Assembly (NCBI GenBank): GCA_051748565.1
Contig: JBNJHN010000008.1
Coordinates: forward strand, 1-56,109
Direction: 5' to 3'
DNA: 56,109 bases
Source: SKPH01 sp051748565
GTDB lineage: Bacteria; Bacillota; Dethiobacteria; DTU022
Shown here: one piece after another, positions 25,111-34,340 of the stretch
Numbering within the stretch: the stretch's first letter is position 1
Layout of the letters: the number at the start of each line of letters is the position of its first letter
Position numbers and translations under genes: made by a program
Notes under the pieces: generated by a model
Databases searched by the model: none
The model's input: only the letters and a program-made list of their open reading frames with translations
Told to the model about the DNA's origin: nothing

Positions 25111-28100
25111 GTGCACTTAAAAAGAATGGAGCTTTTTGGCTTCAAATCATTCGCTGAGAAATCGGAGCTGAGCTTAGGCCCCGGCATTGCTGTAGTTATC
25201 GGCCCAAATGGATGTGGAAAGAGCAATCTGGTAGACGCGGTACGCTGGGCCCTTGGCGAACAAAGCGTCAAATCCTTACGCGGCACCCGCATGGAAGAAA
25301 TAATATTTTCGGGCAGCGAAAATCGTAAACCGCTAAATTTCGCCGAGGTTTCTCTTACTTTCGAAGGAGCCGGATCTTTCCTTAATCTCGATTACAATGA
25401 AATTACAATAACCAGGCGCCTGTTTCGTAACGGTGACAGCGAATACTACATTAATAAATCCCCCTGCCGTTTAAAAGATATTACTGAATTATTTTTGGAT
25501 ACCGGGCTCGGCAAAGACGTCTATTCGGTTATTGGTCAGGGACGGGTAGATGAAATTATCAACAGTCGACCCGAGGAGCGCCGGGAAATCTTTGAAGAGG
25601 CTGCAGGAATTTTTAAATATAAATTACGGAAAAAAGAAGCCAGGCGTCGCCTGGATGAGACCAGGGATAACCTGGTCCGGGTCCAGGACTTAATCTATGA
25701 ACTTGAAACCCAGATTGAACCATTAAAAGGGCAGGCTGAAGTTACCCGACAGTACAGAACTTTTCAGGAAAGAATTGAAGCTGAAGAAAAGAAACTGCTT
25801 TCTTATCATCTTTTAAGGTCCCGGGAACAGCTCAGCAAGGTAAATAAACAGCTTCAATCTGTGAATGATGCCCTTTTAGCTTCGGTTGCCAGGGGAGGTT
25901 TGCATGAAAAGGAGATTCAGGATTTAAAAAACCGCCACCAGGATCAACAAAACGACAGGAAAGAGCTTGAACAAATATTAAATAAAGTCTCAAGAGTTCT
26001 CGAGCAGAAGGACAGTGAATTAAAGATCCTTTTAGAGAGGGAAAGCCGCTTCCGGGAGCAGCTTGAGCAAAACAGGCAAAGGGTCGAGCAGCTTGATCTG
26101 TTGACGCAAGAATATGCTGCACAGAAAAGCAAGTCAGAACAAAACCTTGCTGACAAAAACACCGGGCTTGAGAAGCTAAATAAGGATCTCACGAAGTTTA
26201 GAGAAGAGCTATCAGAACTTGAATCGAGCACTTTGGCGGGAGAGGTAGTAAAAATACGGGAAGATATTTACCGGGCTGGTGTTAATAAAGAAGCCGCTGC
26301 ATCGGCTGTTGAAGAATTAAATCGGCGGTTTGAGCGTTTAAAGAGTCAAAAAAAATCTTATAAAGAAGATGACGCCAGTTTAAAAGAAAAACTTTCCAGT
26401 TTGAAAACATCTGCAAACGAAGTTGAAAAACAGCTTGATCTCTTAAGGGATCTGGTGGTTTCTAGTGGTGAGGATCTGGAAAGAGAAACCGGGGGAAAAA
26501 ATAAAGCCGGCCAGATCTTAGAAAAAGCTGCTTCCGAAATTCAGAAGAAGAAAGAAAATTTGCATGGTATTAACAGCCGTCTGAATTTGCTGCATGAACA
26601 GGAAATGGCTTTGTCAGGTTATTACCGCGGGGTAAAAGAAGTCCTGCAGAACCGTTCTGACCTGCCTGGCATAATCGGTCCGGTTGCTGACTTGATATCG
26701 GTTAATGGGCAGTATATTCAGGCTGTTGAATCGGCTCTCGGCAGTTCGCTGCAATATCTGGTTGCAGAAACCGAAAAATCGGTAAAGGATGCAATTAAAT
26801 ACCTGAGAATCAACAATCGCGGTTGGGCAACTTTTTTACCTTTGGATATTCTTCACAGGGCGGCGGATCCCCTTGAACGTTATCCCGGTTGGCGTGATCT
26901 TCCCGGTGTAATCGGTAAAGCCTCGGAACTAGTTGAAACAGAACCTGATTACCGGAATGCTATTGATTATTTGATGGCATCGATTCTCGTTTGCCGTAAC
27001 CTGGATGATGCTTCAACAGCTGCAGATTTTATTAATTTCAGCTGCCGTGTTGTTACCCTTGACGGAGAGATGATTAACCCGGGTGGAATAATCCGGGGAG
27101 GTAGTATACCGAAGCGGAATGCCGGAATGCCACTGGGAAGGCGTAAAGAAATTGAAGATCTTCAGAAGCAGAAGGAAGCATTGATTACAGAATTGAAATA
27201 TCTTGATTATGACCTGCAATCAGCTAAAAGCGCTCTAATTGGTGCTGAAAAAAAAGTTTCCAGTGCTGACCTGAAAAAACAGGATATTGATGGGCAGCTC
27301 AGTGCCAAACAAAAAGAATTTGAAGATATTCAGCGCACGCAAAGCAATTTCAATGACCGTTTGGAAATCGTAAAAGCCGCTTACGAAGAAATTGAAACAG
27401 AAGAGTCAGAGCTTAATCAAAGGAAGAAGTCACTGGAAAATAACATCTTAAATTACAGCAGTGAAATTGACAATTTCGAAAAAGAGTTGGCGAAAGTTAA
27501 AACAGAATACAGCAAGTTCCTGGAAGAAAAAAATGAACTCGAACAGAAAATTACAGGGGTTCTCGTTCAAATCAGTTCTTTCAAAGAGCAGCATGACTCT
27601 TTGATTGGCAGGATCAGGGAAATCGTAGATAATATTAAATCTCCTACTGCCGAGATAATGGAAAAAAACAAGGAATACGAGAAATATAAAAAAGAGCTTG
27701 ACGAAATCAAGGAGTCGCAGCAGCGTATTACAGCTGAATTGGAAGATCTGAACGAAAAGAAAGCGAACTTGATTGCAGAACTGGAAAAGAAAACTGATCA
27801 GGTTAACCAGATCGAAGCTGACCTGATCGATCTTGAAGAGCAGGGGCGCCGGAGGCAGAGCCAATTATCCCGGCAGGAAAAACGTGAACGCCAGCTTTCT
27901 GTAGAACAAACCAGGCTTGAGACAGAGATTAATTACCAGGAAATGCGTTACAAGGAGCTTTTCCGAAACCTTGATCTGGCTTTTCTGAACGAAGAATTCG
28001 AACCGGAAGAAAGCCGGTTTATGATAGAGAATCTTAAAGAAGATTTGGAAGCGCTTGGAGAGGTTAACCTGGGAGCTATAGAGGAGCTGGCCAGGCTTGA

Positions 28101-28671
28101 AGAAAGAATTGCATTTCTGACCGAGCAAAAGGAGGACCTGCAGAAAGGGGAAACTTCACTGCACAAGGTACTTGCCGAGATCGATCAACGCATGGAATAT
28201 TATTTTAAAAACGCTTTTGAAAAAATTAACGATAATTTCAGGCAAACTTTCGAAGAGCTGTTCGAAGGCGGACAGGTTATGCTGAGGCTTACTGATACAG
28301 GTAATATTTTGGAATCAGGAATTGATATTATTGCGCAACCTCCAGGCAAAAAACTGCAGAACATAACCCTTTTGTCTGCAGGTGAGAAAGTTTTAACGGC
28401 AATTGCGCTGGTTTTTGCTATCCTGCGCTTCAAGCCGGCGCCGTTTTACCTGCTCGACGAAGTTGAATCTACCCTCGATGATGCAAATCTATCCCGTTTT
28501 ACAAGGTTTTTAAAGCAAATGGCCGAGCAGGCCCAGTTTATAATGATTACCCACCGCAGGAGAACTATGGAGGAAGCTGAAGTGCTTTACGGCGTAACCA
28601 TGCCAGAACCCGGGATTTCCCGGTTGATCTCACTTAAAATCGAAAACAATAGAATTTCCAGGGAGAGCTGA
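25111..28671 (+). CDS. smc: Chromosome segregation protein SMC
   Basis: Condensin ATPase that organises and segregates the chromosome. At 1186 residues it is full length. Walker A GPNGCGKSNLVDAVRWALG at about 31-50, two long coiled coils, the hinge around residues 510-670 (LPGIIGPVADLISVNGQYIQ to GGIIRGGS), the signature LLSAGEKVLTAIAL and Walker B FYLLDEVESTLDDANL near the end. GTG 25111 is the likely start (HLKRMELFGFKSFA). ftsY begins 6 nt later. Confidence 0.98.
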   Translation: MHLKRMELFGFKSFAEKSELSLGPGIAVVIGPNGCGKSNLVDAVRWALGEQSVKSLRGTRMEEIIFSGSENRKPLNFAEVSLTFEGAGSFLNLDYNEITITRRLFRNGDSEYYINKSPCRLKDITELFLDTGLGKDVYSVIGQGRVDEIINSRPEERREIFEEAAGIFKYKLRKKEARRRLDETRDNLVRVQDLIYELETQIEPLKGQAEVTRQYRTFQERIEAEEKKLLSYHLLRSREQLSKVNKQLQSVNDALLASVARGGLHEKEIQDLKNRHQDQQNDRKELEQILNKVSRVLEQKDSELKILLERESRFREQLEQNRQRVEQLDLLTQEYAAQKSKSEQNLADKNTGLEKLNKDLTKFREELSELESSTLAGEVVKIREDIYRAGVNKEAAASAVEELNRRFERLKSQKKSYKEDDASLKEKLSSLKTSANEVEKQLDLLRDLVVSSGEDLERETGGKNKAGQILEKAASEIQKKKENLHGINSRLNLLHEQEMALSGYYRGVKEVLQNRSDLPGIIGPVADLISVNGQYIQAVESALGSSLQYLVAETEKSVKDAIKYLRINNRGWATFLPLDILHRAADPLERYPGWRDLPGVIGKASELVETEPDYRNAIDYLMASILVCRNLDDASTAADFINFSCRVVTLDGEMINPGGIIRGGSIPKRNAGMPLGRRKEIEDLQKQKEALITELKYLDYDLQSAKSALIGAEKKVSSADLKKQDIDGQLSAKQKEFEDIQRTQSNFNDRLEIVKAAYEEIETEESELNQRKKSLENNILNYSSEIDNFEKELAKVKTEYSKFLEEKNELEQKITGVLVQISSFKEQHDSLIGRIREIVDNIKSPTAEIMEKNKEYEKYKKELDEIKESQQRITAELEDLNEKKANLIAELEKKTDQVNQIEADLIDLEEQGRRRQSQLSRQEKRERQLSVEQTRLETEINYQEMRYKELFRNLDLAFLNEEFEPEESRFMIENLKEDLEALGEVNLGAIEELARLEERIAFLTEQKEDLQKGETSLHKVLAEIDQRMEYYFKNAFEKINDNFRQTFEELFEGGQVMLRLTDTGNILESGIDIIAQPPGKKLQNITLLSAGEKVLTAIALVFAILRFKPAPFYLLDEVESTLDDANLSRFTRFLKQMAEQAQFIMITHRRRTMEEAEVLYGVTMPEPGISRLISLKIENNRISRES

Positions 28672-28677
28672 TTACTT

Positions 28678-29586
28678 TTGAGTTTAGTTGAAAAATTTAA
28701 AGACAGTCTTACCCGCAGCAAATCCGGCTTTACCGACCGCCTGAACTCACTTTTTAGCAGCGGGGCACTAAATGAAGCATTCTATGAGGGACTGGAAGAA
28801 ATACTGATCAGCGGTGATGTAGGTGTCCAAACCAGCTTAAAACTGGTAGGACAGCTCAGGGAAGAAACAGAGCAAAAAAAAATTAACAAAACAGAACAGG
28901 CAAAAGAGATGCTTTTGCAAAAAATAACTGAAATGATGATATCGGATCAGTCAGCTTTAGAACCGGTTGAAAAGCCGCATATTATCCTCCTGGTTGGCGT
29001 AAATGGTTCGGGTAAGACAACATCGGCCGCAAAACTGGCCAACTTTTATCATAAGCAGGATAAAAAAGTTCTTCTTGTTGCCGGGGATACCTTTAGGGCT
29101 GCTGCTGTAGAACAGTTGGAAATATGGGCTGAACGAGCAGGGGTCAATTTTATGAAACAGCAAGCCGGCTCAGATCCATCCGCTCTCTTTTTCGATGCAA
29201 TGAATTCTGCCCGGGCCAGGGATGTCGATGTTGTGATTGGCGATACAGCCGGTCGCCTCCATAATAAATATAACCTTATGGATGAATTAAATAAAATTTA
29301 CCGCATCATCAACCGAAGCATGCCGGGTGCGCCACACCAGACGCTGCTGGTTGTTGATGCCACTACTGGCCAAAACGCGATAGCCCAGGCAAAGTCGTTT
29401 AATGAGGCGCTGCCGGTTACAGGGCTGTTTCTCACCAAACTGGATGGCACCGCACGGGGCGGGATCGTAATAAGCATTCAGGACATCCTGGATATACCGG
29501 TTCGCTTTATCGGGACCGGTGAGAAGATGGAAGACCTTCTTCCCTTTGATCCTGCTGCCTTTACCTGTGCGCTGCTTAATTCCTGA
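28678..29586 (+). CDS. ftsY: Signal recognition particle receptor FtsY
   Basis: Membrane-associated GTPase that docks SRP-ribosome complexes at the translocon. The 302-residue NG form has no acidic A domain, as usual in Bacillota. Motifs in order: G1 GVNGSGKTTSAAKLA, DTFRAAAVEQLEIW, DTAGRLHNKYNLMDEL, TKLDGTARGG. TTG 28678 is 6 nt after the smc stop, so expression is likely coupled. Confidence 0.97.
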   Translation: MSLVEKFKDSLTRSKSGFTDRLNSLFSSGALNEAFYEGLEEILISGDVGVQTSLKLVGQLREETEQKKINKTEQAKEMLLQKITEMMISDQSALEPVEKPHIILLVGVNGSGKTTSAAKLANFYHKQDKKVLLVAGDTFRAAAVEQLEIWAERAGVNFMKQQAGSDPSALFFDAMNSARARDVDVVIGDTAGRLHNKYNLMDELNKIYRIINRSMPGAPHQTLLVVDATTGQNAIAQAKSFNEALPVTGLFLTKLDGTARGGIVISIQDILDIPVRFIGTGEKMEDLLPFDPAAFTCALLNS

Positions 29587-29606
29587 TTTATCTTTAAAGC
29601 GTAAAG

Positions 29607-29635
29607 TTGCATAACCGGTTTTTTTTTGTTATACT
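29607..29635 (+). promoter_or_regulatory. Sigma-A promoter of ylxM
   Basis: TTGCAT (29607-29612) and TATACT (29630-29635) are 17 nt apart; the spacer includes a run of nine Ts. The predicted transcript starts near 29642, inside the inverted repeat listed separately. Confidence 0.7.
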
Positions 29636-29639
29636 TTTT

Positions 29640-29663
29640 CTGTAAAGCATTAATACTTTACAG
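29640..29663 (+). repeat. Perfect inverted repeat between the ylxM promoter and start codon
   Basis: CTGTAAAG (29640-29647) and CTTTACAG (29656-29663) flank an 8-nt A/T-rich centre. The 3' arm ends inside CAGAGG, the ribosome-binding site of ylxM. It could be an operator just after the transcription start or an RNA hairpin that hides the ribosome-binding site. A related GTAAAG is at 29601-29606, upstream of the -35. Confidence 0.55.
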
Positions 29664-29671
29664 AGGTGCTT

Positions 29672-30019
29672 ATGCTGGATCAACTGAACAGAATTAATTT
29701 ACTTTATGATATATATGCCCCTCTTTTGACAGAGCGCCAGCAGGAGATTCTTCAGCTATACTTTAGTGAGAATTACTCACTTGCTGAGATTGCTCATGAG
29801 TACAGTATCAGCAGGCAGGCTGTCCACGACCTTATCCGGCGGGCCATGGGTTCGATTGAAAAGCTGGAGCAAAAGCTTGGTCTTTATCGGTTGTTTAATG
29901 ATCAGCAGAAGCTTATTGCTGAAGCGGAGCATCTGCTGGAGAATGAAAAGCTGCAGGCTGAGGATTTAGTTAGTCTAAGAAAAATAGTTGCCGCTTTACG
30001 CTTGTCAAGCGAACAGTAG
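29672..30019 (+). CDS. ylxM: YlxM helix-turn-helix protein (UPF0122)
   Basis: Small 115-residue protein encoded next to ffh in Bacillota, reported to interact with the SRP in some of them. The core is a sigma-70 region 4-like helix-turn-helix: LTERQQEILQLYFSENYS, LAEIAHEYSISRQAVHDLIR, with a helical tail. ATG 29672 follows AGAGG. It has its own promoter with an inverted repeat, unlike the genes before it. Confidence 0.93.
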   Translation: MLDQLNRINLLYDIYAPLLTERQQEILQLYFSENYSLAEIAHEYSISRQAVHDLIRRAMGSIEKLEQKLGLYRLFNDQQKLIAEAEHLLENEKLQAEDLVSLRKIVAALRLSSEQ

Positions 30020-30034
30020 TGTGTAAGACGATAT

Positions 30035-30069
30035 AACCAGCCGAACAATACCTGGCGGTTTTAATTTTT
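30035..30069 (+). terminator. Probable intrinsic terminator after ylxM
   Basis: AACC-(A)-GCC (30035-30042) pairs with GGC-GGTT (30054-30060), a 7-bp stem with one bulged A, followed by TTAATTTTT. Weak to moderate; it would separate ylxM from ffh. Confidence 0.4.
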
Positions 30070-30182
30070 AGCTTAAAGGTCCATGGAAATGCACTATTCC
30101 TGAAAAAGCCTGTAAAGAGGTCCGAAATTTTTTAAATGAAAATATGGGAGATCCTGCAAATAATATTGGAGTTGAATTATTA

Positions 30183-31532
30183 ATGTTTTCTAATCTGGCC
30201 GATAAGCTTCAGAAAACCCTGCGTCAACTAAGAGGTAAGGGTAAATTAAGCGAAAAAGATGTTGCCGCGGCGATGCGGGAAATTCGGTTGGCCCTGCTGG
30301 AAGCTGATGTTAACTTCAAGGTAGTCAAAGACTTTGTATCTAAAATCAGGGAAAGGGCTATCGGTCATGAAGTGATGAACAGTTTGACTCCCGGTCAGCA
30401 GGTTGTAAAAATTGTTAATGAAGAGATGACCAGATTGATGGGAGAGACACTGAGCGGCCTTTCCTTTACAGGCAAAGGACCGGCTTCAATTATGATTACA
30501 GGCCTGCAGGGCTCCGGAAAAACTACCACAGCAGTCAAGCTTGCAGTAAATCTGCGCCGTGGAGGCAGAAATCCGATCCTTGTAGCGGCTGATATTTACC
30601 GTCCCGGGGCAGTTAAACAGCTTCAGGTCTTAAGCGAATCAGCCGGCCTGAGTTGCTTTAGCAACGAAGAAGCAGATCCGGTCGATATTTGCCTTGAAGG
30701 GCAGCAGCTGGCTTTGAAGGAAGGATTCGACACTGTCATCTTCGATACTGCAGGTCGCCTGCATATAGATCAGGAAATGATGTCCGAACTGGTTGAAATT
30801 AAGAAAGCTGTGACCCCCAACGAAATTCTCCTTGTTGTTGATGCTATGACAGGCCAGGATGCTGTAAATGCGGCATTAAATTTTAATGAGACCATCGGTT
30901 TGAGCGGCGTTATCTTATCTAAACTAGATGGTGATACACGTGGCGGTGCAGCTCTCTCAGTGCGAGCAGTGACCGGATGCCCGATTAAATTTATTGGAGT
31001 CGGTGAAAAAGTAGATGCCCTGGAGCCGTTCTACCCGGATCGCATGGCTTCCCGCATACTGGGAATGGGAGATGTTCTTTCACTGATCGAAAAAGCTGAA
31101 GCATCCGTTGACCAGGCCAAGGCCAAAGAGTTGGAAAAGAAATTACGCAGTCAGCAGTTCACACTGGACGATTTTAAAGATCAGCTCGGACAACTTAAAA
31201 ATATGGGTTCCCTGGACGATATCCTTAATATGATACCCGGGGGAGGAAACATTCCCAAGGAAGTCAGGCAGCTTTCTCTAAATGAAAATAGCTTTAAGAG
31301 AGTAGAAGCAATAATCGGTTCGATGACTAAATACGAGCGGCAGGATCCTTCGGTGCTGAACAGCAGCAGGCGGCGCAGGATTGCAATAGGCAGCGGCACA
31401 TCCGTTCAGGATGTCAACCGCCTGCTCAACCAGTTTTCCCAAATGCAAAAAATGTTTAAAAAGATGGGCTCACTTGAGAATAAAGGAGTTTTAAAAAAGT
31501 TCAAAAAAGGGAAAAAGGGCTTTCCTTTTTAA
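30183..31532 (+). CDS. ffh: Signal recognition particle protein Ffh (SRP54)
   Basis: GTPase that binds signal sequences and SRP RNA. The 449-residue protein has an N domain (MFSNLADKLQKTLRQLRGKG), G domain motifs GLQGSGKTTTAVKLA, ADIYRPGAVKQLQ, DTAGRLHIDQEMM, SKLDGDTRGG, and a methionine-rich M domain with the RNA-binding GSGTSVQDVNRLL and the end QMQKMFKKMG. ATG 30183 is preceded by GGAG. rpsP follows in the same direction. Confidence 0.98.
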   Translation: MFSNLADKLQKTLRQLRGKGKLSEKDVAAAMREIRLALLEADVNFKVVKDFVSKIRERAIGHEVMNSLTPGQQVVKIVNEEMTRLMGETLSGLSFTGKGPASIMITGLQGSGKTTTAVKLAVNLRRGGRNPILVAADIYRPGAVKQLQVLSESAGLSCFSNEEADPVDICLEGQQLALKEGFDTVIFDTAGRLHIDQEMMSELVEIKKAVTPNEILLVVDAMTGQDAVNAALNFNETIGLSGVILSKLDGDTRGGAALSVRAVTGCPIKFIGVGEKVDALEPFYPDRMASRILGMGDVLSLIEKAEASVDQAKAKELEKKLRSQQFTLDDFKDQLGQLKNMGSLDDILNMIPGGGNIPKEVRQLSLNENSFKRVEAIIGSMTKYERQDPSVLNSSRRRRIAIGSGTSVQDVNRLLNQFSQMQKMFKKMGSLENKGVLKKFKKGKKGFPF

Positions 31533-31628
31533 CTTGGTCCCTGTATATCAAAACAGAACGAAAGTGAAGTTACCCGGAATATTTTCCGGTATATATAGAT
31601 ATTAGGTTAAATAGTGGAGGTGATATCT

Positions 31629-31874
31629 TTGGCAGTAAGAATCAGATTAAAGAGGATGGGTGCAAAAAAGAAGCCATTTTACCGGATCGTGGTAGCAGAT
31701 TCCCGCTTTCCGCGGGACGGTCGTTTTATCGAAGAAATCGGATATTATAACCCGACTACAAAGCCGACCACTTTTGAGGTTGATGCAGATAAGTTCCGGC
31801 AATGGCTGGCAAAAGGAGCCAAGCCATCAGACACGGTAAAAGCTCTTTTTGAAAGGGCCGGTCTGAATAAGTAG
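31629..31874 (+). CDS. rpsP: Ribosomal protein S16
   Basis: An 81-residue 30S protein. AVRIRLKRMGAKKKPFYRIV followed by VADSRFPRDGRFIEEIGYYN is the family signature. TTG 31629 follows GGAGGTG at a 6-7 nt spacing. First gene of the rpsP-khpA-rimM-trmD-rplS series. Confidence 0.98.
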   Translation: MAVRIRLKRMGAKKKPFYRIVVADSRFPRDGRFIEEIGYYNPTTKPTTFEVDADKFRQWLAKGAKPSDTVKALFERAGLNK

Positions 31875-31896
31875 TTCTTCAGGAGGGTTTGAATTT

Positions 31897-32127
31897 ATGA
31901 AACAACTTTTGGAGCATATCGCAAAAGCACTGGTCGATGAACCGGACCAGGTCGATGTTCAACAGGTTGAAAGTGAAAGATTAATCGTACTGGAGCTGAG
32001 GGTTGCATCAGAGGATATGGGTAAAGTGATTGGAAAACAGGGCCGTATTGCCAAGGCTATCAGGACAGTAGTTAATGCGGCCGCTGTTAAAGAAAACAAG
32101 CGGGTTGTTGTTGAAATTGTTCAATGA
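31897..32127 (+). CDS. khpA: KH-domain RNA-binding protein KhpA
   Basis: A 76-residue single KH-domain protein with the GxxG loop in GKVIGKQGRIAKAIR. Its partner in other Bacillota is KhpB/Jag; it affects cell elongation and RNA binding. ATG 31897 lies behind AGGAGGG. The stop overlaps the rimM start region. Confidence 0.94.
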   Translation: MKQLLEHIAKALVDEPDQVDVQQVESERLIVLELRVASEDMGKVIGKQGRIAKAIRTVVNAAAVKENKRVVVEIVQ

Positions 32128-32644
32128 AAAAATTGATGCTGTAATTGGCAAAGTACTTTCTCCCCACGGTACTGGTGGGCAGGTGAAAGTATTTCCATAT
32201 AGCGATAACCCGGAAAGAATAAACCTTCTGGTTAAGGTTGAACTATTACTAAAATCGGAGCGCCGCGTTTTCGAAGTCGAAAGAGCTTCTGTATATGGAC
32301 GGTTCTGGCTCCTGAAATTTAAAGGTATTGATTCCAGAAATGATGCCGCCGGCATCAGGGACAGCCTGGTTTTGATCCCAAAGCATGAACGGATGCTCCT
32401 TCCCGAGGGAAGCTTTTATTATGATCAACTGATTGGCCTGCAGATTTACGATTTGGATGGGAATCTTTTGGGTTATATAGCTGAAATGGTTAACACGGAG
32501 GGGCACGATCTATTCTTAATTGTGCGGCACAATCGGGAAAATGAAAAGAAGCTGATTCCTGCGGTTAAAAAATTTGTCAGGCAGGTCGATCTAAAAAGAG
32601 GAATAATGATAGTTGATTTGCCTGAGGGTTTGCTCGATTTATAA
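32117..32644 (+). CDS. rimM: Ribosome maturation factor RimM
   Basis: Assists 30S head maturation by binding S19. About 175 residues. The N-terminal RimM barrel reads IGKVLSPHGTGGQVKVFPYSDNPER, and the C-terminal PRC-like barrel has FYYDQLIGLQIYDLDGNLLG and PAVKKFVRQVDLKRG. The start is uncertain: TTG 32117 gives MFNEKIDAVIGKV and overlaps khpA by 11 nt; TTG 32105, 32108 and 32111 are alternatives. trmD follows. Confidence 0.93.
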   Translation: MFNEKIDAVIGKVLSPHGTGGQVKVFPYSDNPERINLLVKVELLLKSERRVFEVERASVYGRFWLLKFKGIDSRNDAAGIRDSLVLIPKHERMLLPEGSFYYDQLIGLQIYDLDGNLLGYIAEMVNTEGHDLFLIVRHNRENEKKLIPAVKKFVRQVDLKRGIMIVDLPEGLLDL

Positions 32645-32657
32645 GGAGCCGGTTAGG

Positions 32658-33392
32658 ATGAAGATTGATCTGGTTACAATATTCCCCGGGTTACTTGACG
32701 GCCCTTTCAGGGAAAGTATGATTAGAAGGGCTGTTGATAAGGGCCTGGTGGAAATTAATTTAATCGATTTACGCTCTTACACCCGGGATCGTCACCGCCA
32801 GGTAGATGACACCCCTTACGGTGGTGGGTTCGGTATGATTTTAAAACCAGAACCCCTTTTTGCTGCTATCGAAGATCTTAAAAATAATTCAGGCGAAGAG
32901 AACCGCCGGGTGATTCTTATGACGCCACAGGGGCGCAGGTTTAACCAGGATATAGCCCGGAAACTGGCTATGGAAAAACATCTTATCCTGATTTGTGGAC
33001 GCTACGAGGGAGTAGATGAAAGGGTGCGTATCGCAGTGATCGATGAAGAAATATCAATCGGTGATTTTGTGCTTACCGGCGGGGAATTGGCCGCAGCCGT
33101 TTTAGTTGATGCTGTAGTCCGTTTGCTGCCTGGATTTCTTGCCGAGGAAGCAGCTGACAATGAATCATTCACCGGATCTTTGCTTGAACATCCACACTAC
33201 ACTCGTCCACCTGTTTTTCGGGATATGGAAGCCCCATCAGTTTTGCTATCCGGGAATCATGGTGAAATTGCCCGCTGGCGACGGCAGCAATCTCTTAAAA
33301 GGACTTACGAGCGAAGGCCTGATTTGCTTGAAAAGGCCGAGCTTTCGTCCGAGGACAAATCATATATTGAGGCTTTGAAAAAGCAGTTATGA
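32658..33392 (+). CDS. trmD: tRNA (guanine-N1)-methyltransferase
   Basis: Methylates G37 of tRNAs to prevent frameshifting. The 244-residue trefoil-knot protein opens MKIDLVTIFPGLLDGPF and has SYTRDRHRQVDDTPYGGGFGM, CGRYEGVDERV and GDFVLTGGELAA. ATG 32658 follows AAGGAG with a second G-rich stretch. It lies 13 nt after rimM. Confidence 0.97.
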   Translation: MKIDLVTIFPGLLDGPFRESMIRRAVDKGLVEINLIDLRSYTRDRHRQVDDTPYGGGFGMILKPEPLFAAIEDLKNNSGEENRRVILMTPQGRRFNQDIARKLAMEKHLILICGRYEGVDERVRIAVIDEEISIGDFVLTGGELAAAVLVDAVVRLLPGFLAEEAADNESFTGSLLEHPHYTRPPVFRDMEAPSVLLSGNHGEIARWRRQQSLKRTYERRPDLLEKAELSSEDKSYIEALKKQL

Positions 33393-33445
33393 TTTAAGAG
33401 GAATATGATATAATTATCCAGTGATTGAAGGAGGTTAAAAGTAAG

Positions 33446-33787
33446 ATGGATTTAATAAAAGAAGTTGAAAAGCATAACCTTAAGGAAGGCCTGCCGCATT
33501 TTAATCCCGGGGATTCGGTTAAAGTTTATGTTAAAGTAGTCGAAGGAGGCCGCGAGAGAACGCAGGCTTTTGAAGGAGTAGTTATCAGGCGCCAGGGCAG
33601 TGGAGCAAGGGAAACTTTTACTGTCCGCAGGGTTACCTACGGGATTGGAGTTGAAAGAATATTTCCGGTTCACTCGCCGTCAATTACCAAGATCGAAGTA
33701 ATCAAGAGAGGTAAAGTCCGCCGGGCGAAACTTTACTACCTCAGAAAACGCACAGGTAAGGCAGCGCGGATCAAAGAACGTCGCTAA
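33446..33787 (+). CDS. rplS: Ribosomal protein L19
   Basis: A 113-residue 50S protein at the subunit interface. FNPGDSVKVYVKVVEGGRER and AFEGVVIRRQGSGARETFTV followed by YGIGVERIFPVHSPSI are diagnostic. ATG 33446 lies 11 nt after GGAGG (33430-33434); the in-frame TTG 33425 precedes that site. Confidence 0.98.
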   Translation: MDLIKEVEKHNLKEGLPHFNPGDSVKVYVKVVEGGRERTQAFEGVVIRRQGSGARETFTVRRVTYGIGVERIFPVHSPSITKIEVIKRGKVRRAKLYYLRKRTGKAARIKERR

Positions 33788-33806
33788 AAATACGGGGATG
33801 ATTTGA

Positions 33807-34340
33807 TTGGGTAAATGGAAAGAAGTTTGGGATTGGACCAGGTCCATTCTAATTGCGGTAGTTCTGGCTCTGTTAATACGCCTATTTTTGTTCGAGGTTT
33901 TTGTCGTCGAAGGCAGGTCTATGTACCCAACCCTTCTTGAGACGGAACGGTTAATGGTTAACAAGCTTGTTTATCGTATTGACGAACCAAAATTGGGAGA
34001 TATTGTTGTTTTTGAATTTGAACCCGGCCGTGATTTTATCAAGCGGATAATTGGTATGGAAGGCGACAAGGTTGAGATCATCAACGGTCGGGTATATATT
34101 AACAATACACTTCTTGATGAGCCGTACCTGCTTCAGGATATGGATGTTTATGATTACGGGCCGGTGGAAGTTCCCCCGGGATACCTCTTCCTGCTGGGGG
34201 ATTATCGAGAAAACAGCATGGACAGCAGAGATCCAAGAGTTGGATTTATCTCGGAAGAACATTTAAAAGGCCGGGCTTTCTTAATTTTTTGGCCACCCTG
34301 GGAGGCGCGGTTAATTAATAATAAGGTAGAAACCCCTTGA
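33807..34340 (+). CDS. lepB: Signal peptidase I
   Basis: Membrane serine protease that removes signal peptides. The 177-residue protein has one N-terminal membrane helix (about 11-31), the nucleophile Ser38 in EGRSMYPTL, the general base Lys79 in RDFIKRIIG, and GDYRENSMDSRDPRVGF near the C-terminus. TTG 33807 is behind GGGGATGA. Its TGA overlaps the TTG of rbgA. Confidence 0.97.
   Translation: MGKWKEVWDWTRSILIAVVLALLIRLFLFEVFVVEGRSMYPTLLETERLMVNKLVYRIDEPKLGDIVVFEFEPGRDFIKRIIGMEGDKVEIINGRVYINNTLLDEPYLLQDMDVYDYGPVEVPPGYLFLLGDYRENSMDSRDPRVGFISEEHLKGRAFLIFWPPWEARLINNKVETP

Noticed and set aside
31714..31720. GGGACGG inside rpsP (and 37220-37226 inside the amidase) as further REP copies
   Set aside because: Only the seven-base core matches, both are in conserved coding sequence, and the TGTCAAA/TTTGACA ends are missing.
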